Shown here piece after piece: positions 7,160-16,728 of a stretch of DNA of 64,000 bases. Every line of letters starts with the position of its first letter. Within the stretch, counting starts at the first letter, position 1. This DNA comes from an uncultured Alphaproteobacteria bacterium (GTDB taxonomy: Bacteria > Pseudomonadota > Alphaproteobacteria > Methylaequorales > Methylaequoraceae), in assembly GCA_902550225.1 (NCBI GenBank), contig CACCYL010000003.1, forward strand, positions 70,213-134,212. Direction: 5' to 3'. Below the pieces are notes generated by a model, which saw only the letters and a program-made list of their open reading frames with translations, did no database searches and was not told the DNA's origin. A program made the translations under genes and the position numbers.

Positions 7160-9763
7160 TTAAATGTTGTTTAACACATACGGAAGAATACCGTTACTTT
7201 CAAAATATCTGATTTCTTTTTCTGTATCAATTCTCGAAATAACATCCAAATAGAATTTTTCCCCATTATGTTTTTCCACCTCTAACTTTTTTTCTATGTT
7301 AGGTCTCAGGAGATAGTCTCTGAGTTTTCCAATGTTGAAAATTTCCTTACCGTAAAATTGAATTTTTTTTAGATGATTACCATTAATTTGCAGTGGTAAA
7401 ACTCCCATACCAACAAGGTTTGATCTGTGAATTCTTTCAAAACTCTCTGCGATCACAACTTTTATACCAAGTAACTTTGTTCCTTTAGCAGCCCAATCTC
7501 GAGATGAGCCTGTACCATATTCTTTTCCAGCTAAAACGACTAAGGGGATATCTTCTTCCTGATATTTTTTTGCCACTTCATATATTTCATTTTCTTTATC
7601 ACTTTTAAAATGCTTTGTATAACCTCCAAATTTAGAAACCATTTTATTTTTTATTCTAATATTAGCAAATGTTCCTCTGGTCATAACCTCGTGATTTCCC
7701 CTTCTGGCTCCATAAGAATTAAAATCGTCAACCTTTATTTGTCTATCTCTCAAATATTTCCCAGCCGAACTATCCTCTTTAATTACTCCTGCTGGAGATA
7801 TATGATCTGTTGTAATTGAATCTCCAAGAATCAACAAAGGTCGAGCTTTGATGTCCTTCAAAAGATCATTTTTCTCAAAATCTAAAAATGGTGGTTTTTT
7901 TATGTATGTTGAAGTCAAAGACCAATCGTAGGTAGAAGATTTTTTAACATTTAATTTTTCCCACTGTTTGTCTCCCTGAAAAATATTAGAATAATTCTTT
8001 CTATAAAAGTTTCTTTTGACATGTTTTTTGAGAATTATATCAGCTTCAGCTTTTGAGGGCCAAAGGTCCTTGAAAAAAATTTTCTTTCCTTTAGATACAC
8101 AAATTGGATCTTTATTAATGTCAATATCAATTCTTCCTGCAAGAGCGTAAATCACTACAAGTGGGGGAGAAGCAAGAAAGTTTGATTTAATATGCGGGTT
8201 TATTCTTCCTTCAAAATTTCTGTTACCAGATATTATACTGCATACATTTAGATCGTTCTTAATAATTTCTTTTCTTACTTTTTCGTCTAATGGTCCTGAA
8301 TTTCCAATGCAGGTAGTACAACCATATCCAATAATGTTAAATCCAATTTTATCTAAATACTGCATCAAATCTGATTCCGAAAGGTATTTATCTACTACTT
8401 TGCTTCCTGGTGCAAAAGAAGTTTTAACCCACCAAGGAGTTTTGAGTCCAAGTTGAACAGCTTTCTTAGCAACTAGGCCAGCCATCACTAAAACAGATGG
8501 ATTTGAAGTATTTGTACAACTAGTTATTGCTGCGATACAAATTTTCCCATGTGTTAATTTATCAAAATCCAGGGTGTTACTCATTTTGTCATTTTCTAAA
8601 TGTTCTGAAAATTTTTTTGGAACATTTAATAAATTGATTTTATCTTGTGGCCTTTTTGGTCCTGATATGCATGGCTGGATGGAGTTCATATTTATTTCTA
8701 TGTTTTCGTCATAATCAATCTTTTCTGATCCATTATGCCAAATTTTTTGCGCTTTAGAATATTCCTCTACAATTTTGATTTGTTGAGAAGTTCTTCCTGT
8801 AATATGCAAATAATTAAGAGTCTCTTTGTCAACAGGAAAAATTCCGCAAGTCGCTCCATATTCAGGTGCCATATTGGAAATCGTTGACCTTTCCGACAAA
8901 CTCAAAGAACTTAAACCTTTACCATAAAATTCAACGAACTTTCCAACAACATTATGATTTCTTAATTTTTCAGTAATATTTAAAACTAAATCTGTAGCAG
9001 TTAAGCCATCCTTTAATTTACCTTCAAGTCTAACACCTACAACTTTTGGAAGTTGCATAGAAATTGGTTGACCCAACATAACAGCCTCTGCTTCAATCCC
9101 CCCTACGCCCCAACCTAAAACTGATAAAGCATTGACCATGGTAGTATGGCTGTCAGTTCCGACAACAGAGTCCAAAAATAAAAAATTTCTTTTCTTTTGA
9201 ACAATCTGAGCTAGATACTCTATATTAATTTGATGACAAATACCTGATCCAGGTGGAAACAACAAAAAGTTTTTCAAAGAGCCTTGAGCCCATTTTAGTA
9301 ATTTATATCTTTCAGTATTCCTTTCGTATTCTTTTCTTACATTAAAATGCAAAGAATCTTTTCTTGAATAACTATCTACATTTATTGAATGATCTATGAC
9401 TAGACTAACAGGTATGACTGGATTTATTTTATCAGGATCTTTTCCCAAACTTTTCACTTTATCCCTCATGGCAGCTAAATCGGCAATTGCTGGAACACCA
9501 GTATAATCCTGCATTAATACCCTGGTAGGAGAAAATAAAATTTCCTTGCCTGCTTTCCTTTTAATGAGGTTTTCTAAATCTGCTTTATTAACCCCTGTGT
9601 TATCAATGTTTCTAATCAAATTTTCCAAAAGAATTTTGTAAGAAAATGGCAACTTTTCTAAAATAAAATTGAGTTTTTTTTCAGCCTTTTTTAAACTTAC
9701 AAAATTATAAGAATTTTTTTCAACTTTTAGGTTGTCTGTAAAATTTGTTGTTGTTATTTTCAT
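7160..9763 (-). CDS. acnA: Aconitate hydratase A
   Basis: An 867-aa aconitase that isomerises citrate to isocitrate in the TCA cycle (cytosol, [4Fe-4S]). Visible family segments include DSVVGTDSHTTMVNALSVLG, the cluster ligands in AITSCTNTSNPSVLV and GYGCTTCIGNSGP, and the swivel-domain motifs ILGDSITTDHISPAG, YGARRGNHEVM and GKEYGTGSSRDWAAKG. Length is slightly short of the usual 890 or so because of small trims. It is divergent from ccmA across 35 nt, a neighbourhood common in alphaproteobacteria. Confidence 0.97.
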   Translation of the reverse strand: MKITTTNFTDNLKVEKNSYNFVSLKKAEKKLNFILEKLPFSYKILLENLIRNIDNTGVNKADLENLIKRKAGKEILFSPTRVLMQDYTGVPAIADLAAMRDKVKSLGKDPDKINPVIPVSLVIDHSINVDSYSRKDSLHFNVRKEYERNTERYKLLKWAQGSLKNFLLFPPGSGICHQINIEYLAQIVQKKRNFLFLDSVVGTDSHTTMVNALSVLGWGVGGIEAEAVMLGQPISMQLPKVVGVRLEGKLKDGLTATDLVLNITEKLRNHNVVGKFVEFYGKGLSSLSLSERSTISNMAPEYGATCGIFPVDKETLNYLHITGRTSQQIKIVEEYSKAQKIWHNGSEKIDYDENIEINMNSIQPCISGPKRPQDKINLLNVPKKFSEHLENDKMSNTLDFDKLTHGKICIAAITSCTNTSNPSVLVMAGLVAKKAVQLGLKTPWWVKTSFAPGSKVVDKYLSESDLMQYLDKIGFNIIGYGCTTCIGNSGPLDEKVRKEIIKNDLNVCSIISGNRNFEGRINPHIKSNFLASPPLVVIYALAGRIDIDINKDPICVSKGKKIFFKDLWPSKAEADIILKKHVKRNFYRKNYSNIFQGDKQWEKLNVKKSSTYDWSLTSTYIKKPPFLDFEKNDLLKDIKARPLLILGDSITTDHISPAGVIKEDSSAGKYLRDRQIKVDDFNSYGARRGNHEVMTRGTFANIRIKNKMVSKFGGYTKHFKSDKENEIYEVAKKYQEEDIPLVVLAGKEYGTGSSRDWAAKGTKLLGIKVVIAESFERIHRSNLVGMGVLPLQINGNHLKKIQFYGKEIFNIGKLRDYLLRPNIEKKLEVEKHNGEKFYLDVISRIDTEKEIRYFESNGILPYVLNNI

Positions 9764-9798
9764 AAATCTTCTAAGTTTTTTAATTAAGGTCTTTTGTC

Positions 9799-10470
9799 AT
9801 GGTTTTAGAAATTATATCGGTTTATTTTCGTAGAAATAAAAGATTAATTTTTCATAACTTTAATTTAAAATTAGCAAAATCACAAATAATCATTTTGATT
9901 GGAGAAAATGGGGTTGGGAAAAGCAGCCTTTTTGATCTATCTACAGGAATACTTAAGCCTGAAAAAGGTGTTATCAAAATTAATGAAATGCCAATAAATG
10001 AAATAGATCAAAAAAAAAAAGATTTGTTTACATATCTCCCTCATAAAGATTCGCTGAAAGAGTATCTTACTGTAGAAGAAAACTTGTTTAATTGGCTGGA
10101 GCTTATCGATATTAAAATCCGAAAAGAAAAGCTTTTAGATTCTTTAAAATTTTTTAAATTAAACAATTTAAAAAATAATTTGATTGGGAATTTGTCTCAG
10201 GGACAAAGAAAAAAAGTATCATTAACCAAGCTTCTTCTTTCCAAATGCAACTTATGGATCTTAGATGAACCTTTTAATGGCCTTGATATAGATTCTATTA
10301 ATAAAACAAAAAAGATGATTTGTAATCACAAAGCAAATGGAGGGTCAGTTCTACTAGCGAGTCACATTAATTTGAATATCGAAGGATCTAAGAGAATATT
10401 TATAAAAAGTCCAAAACTAAAGATTAGCAACAAAATAACCGATTTTGATACTTGGGAAAATATAAAGTGA
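9799..10470 (+). CDS. ccmA: Heme exporter ATP-binding protein CcmA
   Basis: A 223-aa ABC ATPase. Walker A is GENGVGKSS (about residues 35-43), the signature is LSQGQRKK (usual form LSAGQ/LSGGQ) and Walker B is LWILDEPFNGLD. CcmA powers the CcmABCD complex, which releases heme-loaded CcmE for cytochrome c maturation. It is the first gene of a tight ccmABCDEFGHI run. Its 3' end overlaps ccmB by 19 nt, which suggests translational coupling. Confidence 0.93.
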   Translation: MVLEIISVYFRRNKRLIFHNFNLKLAKSQIIILIGENGVGKSSLFDLSTGILKPEKGVIKINEMPINEIDQKKKDLFTYLPHKDSLKEYLTVEENLFNWLELIDIKIRKEKLLDSLKFFKLNNLKNNLIGNLSQGQRKKVSLTKLLLSKCNLWILDEPFNGLDIDSINKTKKMICNHKANGGSVLLASHINLNIEGSKRIFIKSPKLKISNKITDFDTWENIK

Positions 10471-11132
10471 AACTAGATTTTTTTAAATTAGTAAAAAGAG
10501 AAATTAGAATTATGCTAAAAAATTTTTCTATTATTTACTCTTTTTCAACTTTTTTTGTAATAGCATCTTTAATATTTGTCTTTTCAGTAAATGATATTTC
10601 TTATGTAAAAATTTTTTACAAATCTATCGTTTGGATTGTTTTAATTTTTTCAATCATGCTTGTCTCAGAAAACTTTCTGAATGAGGATTTTAACGACGGA
10701 AGTTTAAAAGAACTTCAATTTCTTGGTTTTAGTGAAGAGAGCATTATGGTTTCTAAAAGTATAGCAATGTGGGTTATGATCATGATTCCAATGCTTTTTT
10801 TAATTCCATTAGTCTTTGTATTTTTTCAAATTACATTATATGAATTAATAAGTCTCGTAATAAACTTATTTCTTGCAACACCTAGTTTAACTTTAATTTC
10901 AATACTATCATCATTGTTCTCAGTTCAACTTAAAAGGAATAAGATTATTCAATTTGTAATTATTTTACCATTTTTCGTACCTATGATTATATTTACAACC
11001 TCTACTGAAACTTTATTTGAGAGCTATAATTTGAAAGAAAATCAATTTTTAATTTTAATTGGGATTTTTTTTATTACATTACCAGTATGCCTAATGGCTG
11101 GGAGATTAATTATGAGGGAGATAAATAAGTGA
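10452..11132 (+). CDS. ccmB: Heme exporter membrane protein CcmB
   Basis: A 226-aa integral membrane protein with about six hydrophobic segments. It starts inside the end of ccmA and overlaps ccmC by 4 nt. The segment SENFLNEDFNDGSLKELQFLG corresponds to the conserved CcmB loop containing ED...G.L..L. It is the membrane subunit of the CcmABCD transporter in the inner membrane. Identification rests on topology, this loop and position between ccmA and ccmC. Confidence 0.9.
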   Translation: MGKYKVKLDFFKLVKREIRIMLKNFSIIYSFSTFFVIASLIFVFSVNDISYVKIFYKSIVWIVLIFSIMLVSENFLNEDFNDGSLKELQFLGFSEESIMVSKSIAMWVMIMIPMLFLIPLVFVFFQITLYELISLVINLFLATPSLTLISILSSLFSVQLKRNKIIQFVIILPFFVPMIIFTTSTETLFESYNLKENQFLILIGIFFITLPVCLMAGRLIMREINK

Positions 11133-11848
11133 TTTTCAAATTAGCGAATCCTTTGAGGTTTCAAAGATTAATCGAAAAAATTGAACCAATAACATTGAAC
11201 ATTGCAATCACTTTGCTTTTGGTTGGCTTGTTTTTTTGCTTTTTTGGGAGTCCTCCAGATTATCTTCAAGGTGAGACTGTCAGAATTATGTATATACATG
11301 TTCCGTGCGCTTGGTTTTCATTAATGATATATTCAATTATAGCTTTATGCAGCATTTTTTCGATTGTATTTAAGCATACACTTGCAGATTTAATTTCAAG
11401 ATCATGTGCACCCATAGGAGCTTGTTTCACTCTTGCTACACTATTGACAGGTTCAATTTGGGGGAAACCAACTTGGGGAACATGGTGGGTTTGGGATGCA
11501 AGGCTTACGTCTGAATTAGTTTTACTTATTATCTATTTAGGACTTATAATTATAAATAATGCTTACGAAGATAAATCCAAGGCTGACAGATACTCGTCAA
11601 TCTTAGCAATAATTGGTATTATAAATCTTCCAATTATTAAATGGTCTGTAGATTGGTGGAGCACTCTACATCAACCAGCCAGCATCTCCAAGTTTTCCTC
11701 TCCCTCAATAGATCCATCAATGTTATTACCATTATTTATAATGACTTTTTCCTTTTTCTTTTTCTTTATTTCAATTTTATTAGTAAGAGTCAGAGGTGAA
11801 ATAATACAACGAAAAATTGAAGTTATAAGATTTAATAGGATGGTGTAA
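11129..11848 (+). CDS. ccmC: Heme-handling protein CcmC
   Basis: A 239-aa protein with six predicted membrane helices and the periplasmic tryptophan-rich WWD motif WGTWWVWDARLTSELVLL, which binds heme and presents it to CcmE. The conserved MYIHVPCAW and WSVDWWSTLHQPAS segments carry the flanking His residues used as heme ligands in CcmC. The start codon overlaps the ccmB end by 4 nt, and the stop overlaps the ccmD start as TAATG. Confidence 0.95.
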   Translation: MIFKLANPLRFQRLIEKIEPITLNIAITLLLVGLFFCFFGSPPDYLQGETVRIMYIHVPCAWFSLMIYSIIALCSIFSIVFKHTLADLISRSCAPIGACFTLATLLTGSIWGKPTWGTWWVWDARLTSELVLLIIYLGLIIINNAYEDKSKADRYSSILAIIGIINLPIIKWSVDWWSTLHQPASISKFSSPSIDPSMLLPLFIMTFSFFFFFISILLVRVRGEIIQRKIEVIRFNRMV

Positions 11849-12018
11849 TGAATTATTTTCTAAATTTTATAAATTCAGGTGATCATTTTTCATATGTACT
11901 TTCATCATATTTGATTGTTTTTTTTATTATTTTCCTGATATTCATTTTAAGCAATTCAAAAACAAAAAAACTAGAGAAAGAGTTTGTTAATTTGATTAAA
12001 AATGAAGAAAAAAAATAA
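11848..12018 (+). CDS. ccmD: Heme exporter small subunit CcmD
   Basis: Found by hand; at 56 aa it is below the ORF-track cutoff. The protein starts MNYFLNFINSGDHFSYVLSSYL, has one transmembrane helix (YLIVFFIIFLIFIL), and ends in a charged cytoplasmic tail rich in Lys/Glu. This is the standard CcmD layout. Its start shares one base with the ccmC stop (TAATG) and its last 17 nt overlap the ccmE start at 12002. CcmD helps release heme-loaded CcmE from CcmABC. Position and topology identify it rather than strong sequence motifs. Confidence 0.9.
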   Translation: MNYFLNFINSGDHFSYVLSSYLIVFFIIFLIFILSNSKTKKLEKEFVNLIKNEEKK

Positions 12019-12451
12019 AAGACTTATTACTATTTTAATTTTTATGGCGTTCTTTACTTTTGGGTGTGCTATTTTGCTTTTCAATTTGAGAGAAAACTTA
12101 ATTTTTTTTTACTCACCAACCGAAGTTTTTGAAAAACAAATAGAAACAACGCAAATGATAAGAGTAGGTGGCATGGTGAAAGACGAAAGTTTAATTAAAA
12201 AAATTAAAACAATTGAAGGAAGACAACTTGAAGAAATATCTTTTATTATAACAGATTTTGAAAATGAATTAGTTATTTCGTATATTGGAATACTCCCTGA
12301 TTTGTTTAAAGAAGGACAAGGCGTTGTTGTTGAAGGCTTTTTAAAAAATGTTGGTAAGTTTGAAGCGAAAACAGTTTTGGCAAAACACGATGAAAATTAT
12401 ATGCCACCTGAAATAAAAGATATCAAATCGATAAAGGATAAAAAAATATGA
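12002..12451 (+). CDS. ccmE: Periplasmic heme chaperone CcmE
   Basis: A 149-aa protein with an N-terminal membrane anchor (about residues 7-27) and a periplasmic OB-fold. The covalent heme-binding motif is seen as AKHDENYMPPE (His129, Tyr133), matching the family HxxxY. It carries heme from CcmC to CcmF. The start lies within ccmD, and the stop overlaps the ccmF start by 4 nt. Confidence 0.96.
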   Translation: MKKKNKRLITILIFMAFFTFGCAILLFNLRENLIFFYSPTEVFEKQIETTQMIRVGGMVKDESLIKKIKTIEGRQLEEISFIITDFENELVISYIGILPDLFKEGQGVVVEGFLKNVGKFEAKTVLAKHDENYMPPEIKDIKSIKDKKI

Positions 12452-14340
12452 TTTCTGAAATTGGCTTTGTGTTTTTGACCTTAACCCTTGTTATTTCAAG
12501 TTTTAGTTTCGCACAACTGATTTATTCACATGTAAATTCAAGATTTTTTGTTTTGGATCATCTAAAGATAACTAACTTAATTTTCTTTTTCACTTTAAGT
12601 TCATTCATTTCTTTAACCTACTCTTTTTTAATTTCTGATTTTTCTTTAAATGTTGTTGCTCAGAACTCAAACAGTCAACTTCCAACAATTTATAAATTTA
12701 CTGGTGTCTGGGGTAATCACGAAGGATCTATACTTTTATGGTTATTAGTAATGACTTTTTTTGGTTTTTTATTTTCCAAAAATAGTTCAGCCACTGAAGA
12801 ATTTAAAAATAATGTTCTCAAAATTCAAAATAGTTTATGCTTTTTAGTTGTATCTTTTATAATTTTTACATCTAATCCATTTGAAAAATCTTTTCCATAT
12901 CCAATTGAAGGAAGTGATTTAAATCCACTTTTACAAGATCCAGGACTAGCTATACACCCACCTTTCCTTTATCTTGGTTATGTTGGTTTTTCAATAATTT
13001 ACTCCATATCAGTCGCTGCTTTGTCGGATGGAGTAAAAAACTACTTTATAAAAATTCTTAAGCCGTGGGTTTTTATATCCTGGATCTTCTTGACATGCGG
13101 AATAGGTCTTGGGAGTTGGTGGGCATATTATGAATTAGGATGGGGGGGATTTTGGTTCTGGGATCCTGTCGAGAATGCATCTCTACTGCCCTGGCTAACC
13201 GCCTCCGCACTTCTTCATACAATTGTAGTTGCCGACAAAAAGAAAATCTTTATAAATTGGACTATTATCCTTTCAATACTCACATTTATATTGAGTCTAC
13301 TCGGGACATTTTTAGTCCGATCTGGAGTTTTGGTTTCTGTCCATGCATTTGCCAATGATCCAACAAGAGGAGTCTACATTCTTCTTCTTTTAGCATCTAT
13401 AAGCTTTTTTGGTATTTTTAAATACGTTAACAAAAATATACAATTGAGGCGCGCAGATATCACCTTGATTTCAAGAGAAGGAATGATTTCTTTGAATAAT
13501 ATTTTCATGCTTTCGTTAACTTTTACAATTTTAGTAGGAACAATTTATCCATTATTTGCTAGCGTTTTGTTTAACTCAAAAATTTCAGTTGGAGCGCCTT
13601 TCTTTAACTCAATACTAATGCCTGTAATGTTTCCTTTTATTGCAGGTATGATTATTGGTCCATATACTAAATGGGGGAAAGACGATCTTATTGTCTTACT
13701 AAATAGAATAAAGGTTCTCATCTTATGTTTTTTTATAATTTCACTCTTAGTGTGGTATCTAAATTATAAAACCCCTATTTTATCTATTATATTTATAGCA
13801 TTAGGATGTTGGATAATTTTCAGTTCTTTATTTGAAGTCTTTCAGTTCATAAATAAAAAATTAAGAGTTCCAAAAAAAATCTTTGCTCAAATTACAGCTC
13901 ATATTGGAATTGGTTTGTTAATTATTGGAGCTACGGGAAGTAGTATTCTTAAACAAGAAAAAATTCAATTCCAAGAAGTAGGTCAATCATTAAAAATTAA
14001 AAACTTTGATGTAGAATTTCTTGGTGTTAAAAAAATAGAAGGACCAAACTACATCAGTCAGATGGGTGTTTTTTCAATTAAAAAACAAGGTGAACAAATT
14101 AAGATTCTTAGACCAGAAAAAAGGTTCTATAATGCAGGTAAACAAGTTACAACTGAAGCGGCTATTCATTCAAGCATTTTTGGAGATCTATACATAGCAA
14201 TAGGAGATGTTCACGAAGACAAAACCAAATGGACTACAAGGATTTGGTTTAATCCATTCACCATTTGGATATGGATTGGTGTTTTTCTTCTTGCTTCGGG
14301 TGGTTCACTTTCATTTCTAAATAGTTTATCAAGGAAATAA
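12448..14340 (+). CDS. ccmF: Cytochrome c heme lyase subunit CcmF
   Basis: A 630-aa polytopic membrane protein. The WWD-domain motif WGGFWFWDPVENASLLPWL is present, preceded by GVWGNHEGSILLW and PFLYLGYVGFS, which carry conserved heme-ligand histidines. CcmF, with CcmH/I, attaches heme to apocytochrome c on the periplasmic side of the inner membrane. Length matches the family (about 630-660). It overlaps ccmE by 4 nt and shares TAATG with ccmG. Confidence 0.97.
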   Translation: MISEIGFVFLTLTLVISSFSFAQLIYSHVNSRFFVLDHLKITNLIFFFTLSSFISLTYSFLISDFSLNVVAQNSNSQLPTIYKFTGVWGNHEGSILLWLLVMTFFGFLFSKNSSATEEFKNNVLKIQNSLCFLVVSFIIFTSNPFEKSFPYPIEGSDLNPLLQDPGLAIHPPFLYLGYVGFSIIYSISVAALSDGVKNYFIKILKPWVFISWIFLTCGIGLGSWWAYYELGWGGFWFWDPVENASLLPWLTASALLHTIVVADKKKIFINWTIILSILTFILSLLGTFLVRSGVLVSVHAFANDPTRGVYILLLLASISFFGIFKYVNKNIQLRRADITLISREGMISLNNIFMLSLTFTILVGTIYPLFASVLFNSKISVGAPFFNSILMPVMFPFIAGMIIGPYTKWGKDDLIVLLNRIKVLILCFFIISLLVWYLNYKTPILSIIFIALGCWIIFSSLFEVFQFINKKLRVPKKIFAQITAHIGIGLLIIGATGSSILKQEKIQFQEVGQSLKIKNFDVEFLGVKKIEGPNYISQMGVFSIKKQGEQIKILRPEKRFYNAGKQVTTEAAIHSSIFGDLYIAIGDVHEDKTKWTTRIWFNPFTIWIWIGVFLLASGGSLSFLNSLSRK

Positions 14341-14837
14341 TGAAATATTTTCTTCTTTGTGTTTTTTTTTTCTGTATCTACATTTTATATGAAGGACTCC
14401 AAAAGGATCCAAATTTGGTTCCTTCAAATCTAATTTCTAAAGAGATTCCTGAATTTTCAATTGAATCTCTTCAAGGAAAAAATTTCACCAATGTTGATTT
14501 AGAAAATAAAGGAGTTGTTATCTTAAATTTTTTTGCATCATGGTGTCCCCCTTGTAAAATTGAACATCCTCAACTTTTACAATTAAGTAAAATCATTCCA
14601 GTATTTGGGATTGCAAAAAAGAATAAAAAAAAAGATTTACTCCCATGGTTGGAAGAACTTGGTAGTCCATATGAAGTAATTGGAATGGATCATAATGGTC
14701 TTCAAAGCATAAACTGGGGAGTTTATGGATTACCTGAAACTTTCATAATACAAGATGGATTAGTAAAGTACAGACATGTAGGTCCAATTCTGGAGAGAGA
14801 TCTTGAAATTTTTAGAAATTTAACAAGAAAAGAATAA
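14340..14837 (+). CDS. ccmG: Thiol:disulfide interchange protein CcmG/DsbE
   Basis: A 165-aa membrane-anchored thioredoxin-fold protein. An N-terminal signal anchor is followed by the active site WCPPC at residues 68-72 and a cis-Pro loop at GVYGLPETFII. It reduces apocytochrome c or CcmH cysteines before heme attachment, in the periplasm. It is fused to its neighbours by stop/start overlaps on both sides. Confidence 0.95.
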   Translation: MKYFLLCVFFFCIYILYEGLQKDPNLVPSNLISKEIPEFSIESLQGKNFTNVDLENKGVVILNFFASWCPPCKIEHPQLLQLSKIIPVFGIAKKNKKKDLLPWLEELGSPYEVIGMDHNGLQSINWGVYGLPETFIIQDGLVKYRHVGPILERDLEIFRNLTRKE

Positions 14838-15205
14838 TGATTATTTTTATTTTTTTTATGAATATAATTCTATCGGAAGCCATTGCGATAGAGCCTAATG
14901 AAATTTTAAAAAACAAAGAATTAGAAGCCCAAGCAAGAGCAATTGGCAAAGAACTAAGATGCTTGGTTTGTCAAAACGAAGATATTCAGAATTCAAATGC
15001 TGATATAGCCAAAGATTTAAGAAAAATTGTACGAATAAAACTCGAAAAAGGTGAATCGAAAGAAGAAATAATGGATTTTATTCACTCAAAGTATGGTGAT
15101 TTTGTCCTTTTCTCTCCCCCATTAAGATTAGACACGGCTGGCTTATGGTTATTACCAATCTCCTTTTTTATTTTATTAACATTTTACTTTTTTAGAAAAA
15201 GATAA
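14837..15205 (+). CDS. ccmH: Cytochrome c maturation protein CcmH (CycL)
   Basis: A 122-aa protein. A signal peptide, the redox motif LRCLVCQNEDIQNSNADIAKDLR (Cys42, Cys45; family LRCxxCQ) and one C-terminal transmembrane helix (WLLPISFFILLTFYFF) are visible. It holds or reduces the apocytochrome CxxCH site together with CcmG. The start overlaps the ccmG stop, and ccmI starts within the ccmH stop. Confidence 0.95.
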   Translation: MIIFIFFMNIILSEAIAIEPNEILKNKELEAQARAIGKELRCLVCQNEDIQNSNADIAKDLRKIVRIKLEKGESKEEIMDFIHSKYGDFVLFSPPLRLDTAGLWLLPISFFILLTFYFFRKR

Positions 15206-15840
15206 TGTTTATTAGTTTTGTTCTTTTTTTGATAATAATAACACTGAGTGTTTTGTATCTTAACAAATTCAAGAGAAAAACTCTTGGATTTTTTCTTGTC
15301 TTTTTGCTTATAACTATTCCTTCAACAATAATTTATTTCTCTAAAGGAAATTTTGAATCTTTCTTTTTTGAGGAAAAAATAAATAAGTTAGTGCGAGAGG
15401 GAATAAACGATCCTGAAAATTTTAAGAGAATAAGTCCCCAGGTTTTAATCATTTTTCTTGAAAAAAAATTAAAAAAAGAACCCAACGATCTTCAAGGTTG
15501 GTTAATTCTCTCACGAACATGTGTATTGAGTGGACACTATCAAAAAGCAGATAAATATTATAAAAACGCATTAAAGCTTTTTCCAAAAAATGAAAATATC
15601 TTACTTGAAATTGCTTTGCTTAAAAAAAAAACCAATCAAACAGAGAGTGCAGAAAAGTATCTTAACAGATTAAAAAATCTTTATCCTTTAAATATAAAAG
15701 CAAGAGAGTTACTAATAGAAATTTTCACTAACAACTATATGCAAATGAAAGCGATAAAGGAATATAAAGAGCTTGCTATTATTAAAAAAGGAGAAATTAA
15801 ATACTTAGAAAGTATAAAAAAAAAATATAATTTAAACTAG
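15205..15840 (+). CDS. ccmI: Cytochrome c maturation TPR protein CcmI (CycH)
   Basis: A 211-aa protein with two N-terminal hydrophobic helices (about residues 1-17 and 26-46) followed by TPR-like repeats (LQGWLILSRTCVLSGHYQKADKYYKNAL, then NILLEIALLKKKTNQTESAEKYL). CcmI recognises the apocytochrome C-terminus. It is the last gene of the ccm operon and shorter than classical CcmI, having mainly the N-terminal membrane part and a few TPRs. It overlaps convergent pabC by 9 nt, so no room exists for a separate terminator. Confidence 0.88.
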   Translation: MFISFVLFLIIITLSVLYLNKFKRKTLGFFLVFLLITIPSTIIYFSKGNFESFFFEEKINKLVREGINDPENFKRISPQVLIIFLEKKLKKEPNDLQGWLILSRTCVLSGHYQKADKYYKNALKLFPKNENILLEIALLKKKTNQTESAEKYLNRLKNLYPLNIKARELLIEIFTNNYMQMKAIKEYKELAIIKKGEIKYLESIKKKYNLN

Positions 15841-16728
15841 TTCTAAATTTTTAGATCTTTTACTTTTTTTAAAAAAAAAATTGATCATTTCTCTGGTTGC
15901 ATCTGTTGTTTTGAATTTTTTATTACTTAGGTGTGTAACTGGTAATATTTTAATTACTGAATTTGTAACAAACATCTCATCGAAAGTTGAAATGGTTCTT
16001 CTTTTAATTTCAATTTCACAAACTTCTTTAAAAAATAATTTAGCATTGTCAATAACCACTTGTCTCATTATACCGTTAATACCGCTCTTCTTAATTATTG
16101 GAGTATAAAGAACATTATTCTTCGAGAAAAATAAGTTGGTCATTGTACCATCAATAATACTTTCTGAATTGTCTAACATGACTCCATCAAAGAATTCATC
16201 TTCCTCCCATTCTGATCTCGCCATAACTGAATCAATTCTATTTAAATGTTTCAATCCAGCGAGCATTGAATTTTCAAATATTGGAAATTCACAAAATCTT
16301 AATTTCACTCCTGTATATTGAGTTTTTTTATTAATCTCTTTTGACGGAAAACTTAAAAAGATGACCGTGGGGACGATCTCTTTTTCAAATTTATATCCTC
16401 TTCCACCGATTCCTCTTGTAATTACAATTTTCAGAACACCGTTCTTAATTCCTTTTCTCAAGCATTCCTTAAGAATCTTTTCTTTGTAATTTGTTAAAAT
16501 TTCTGTTGGCGGCAATTTTATTTTTGTGATTGAGCAACCTAGTTTTATTCTTTCTATATGTCTATCCCAGAATTCCACACCTAAAACTTTTTCATCATCT
16601 AAATAAGACCAAGACATTGTTTCAAACAAACCATCACCGTATGAAAGACCCCTGTCAATTACAGAAATATATTTCGAAAATTCTCCGTTTATCAAAGATA
16701 TAAAATCACTCATCTTTAAATGACCCAA
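15832..16728 (-). CDS. pabC: Aminodeoxychorismate lyase (class IV aminotransferase)
   Basis: A 298-aa PLP fold-type IV enzyme. The segment MLAGLKHLNRIDSVMAR resembles the PLP-site region of E. coli PabC (LAGLKHLNRLEQVL). RGLSYGDGLFETM near the N-terminus and FDEMFVTNSVIKILPV near the C-terminus are class IV signatures. PabC releases pyruvate from aminodeoxychorismate to give p-aminobenzoate for folate synthesis. It overlaps pabB by 23 nt on the same strand, which supports PabC over branched-chain or D-amino acid aminotransferase. Confidence 0.9.
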   Translation of the reverse strand: MGHLKMSDFISLINGEFSKYISVIDRGLSYGDGLFETMSWSYLDDEKVLGVEFWDRHIERIKLGCSITKIKLPPTEILTNYKEKILKECLRKGIKNGVLKIVITRGIGGRGYKFEKEIVPTVIFLSFPSKEINKKTQYTGVKLRFCEFPIFENSMLAGLKHLNRIDSVMARSEWEEDEFFDGVMLDNSESIIDGTMTNLFFSKNNVLYTPIIKKSGINGIMRQVVIDNAKLFFKEVCEIEIKRRTISTFDEMFVTNSVIKILPVTHLSNKKFKTTDATREMINFFFKKSKRSKNLELV

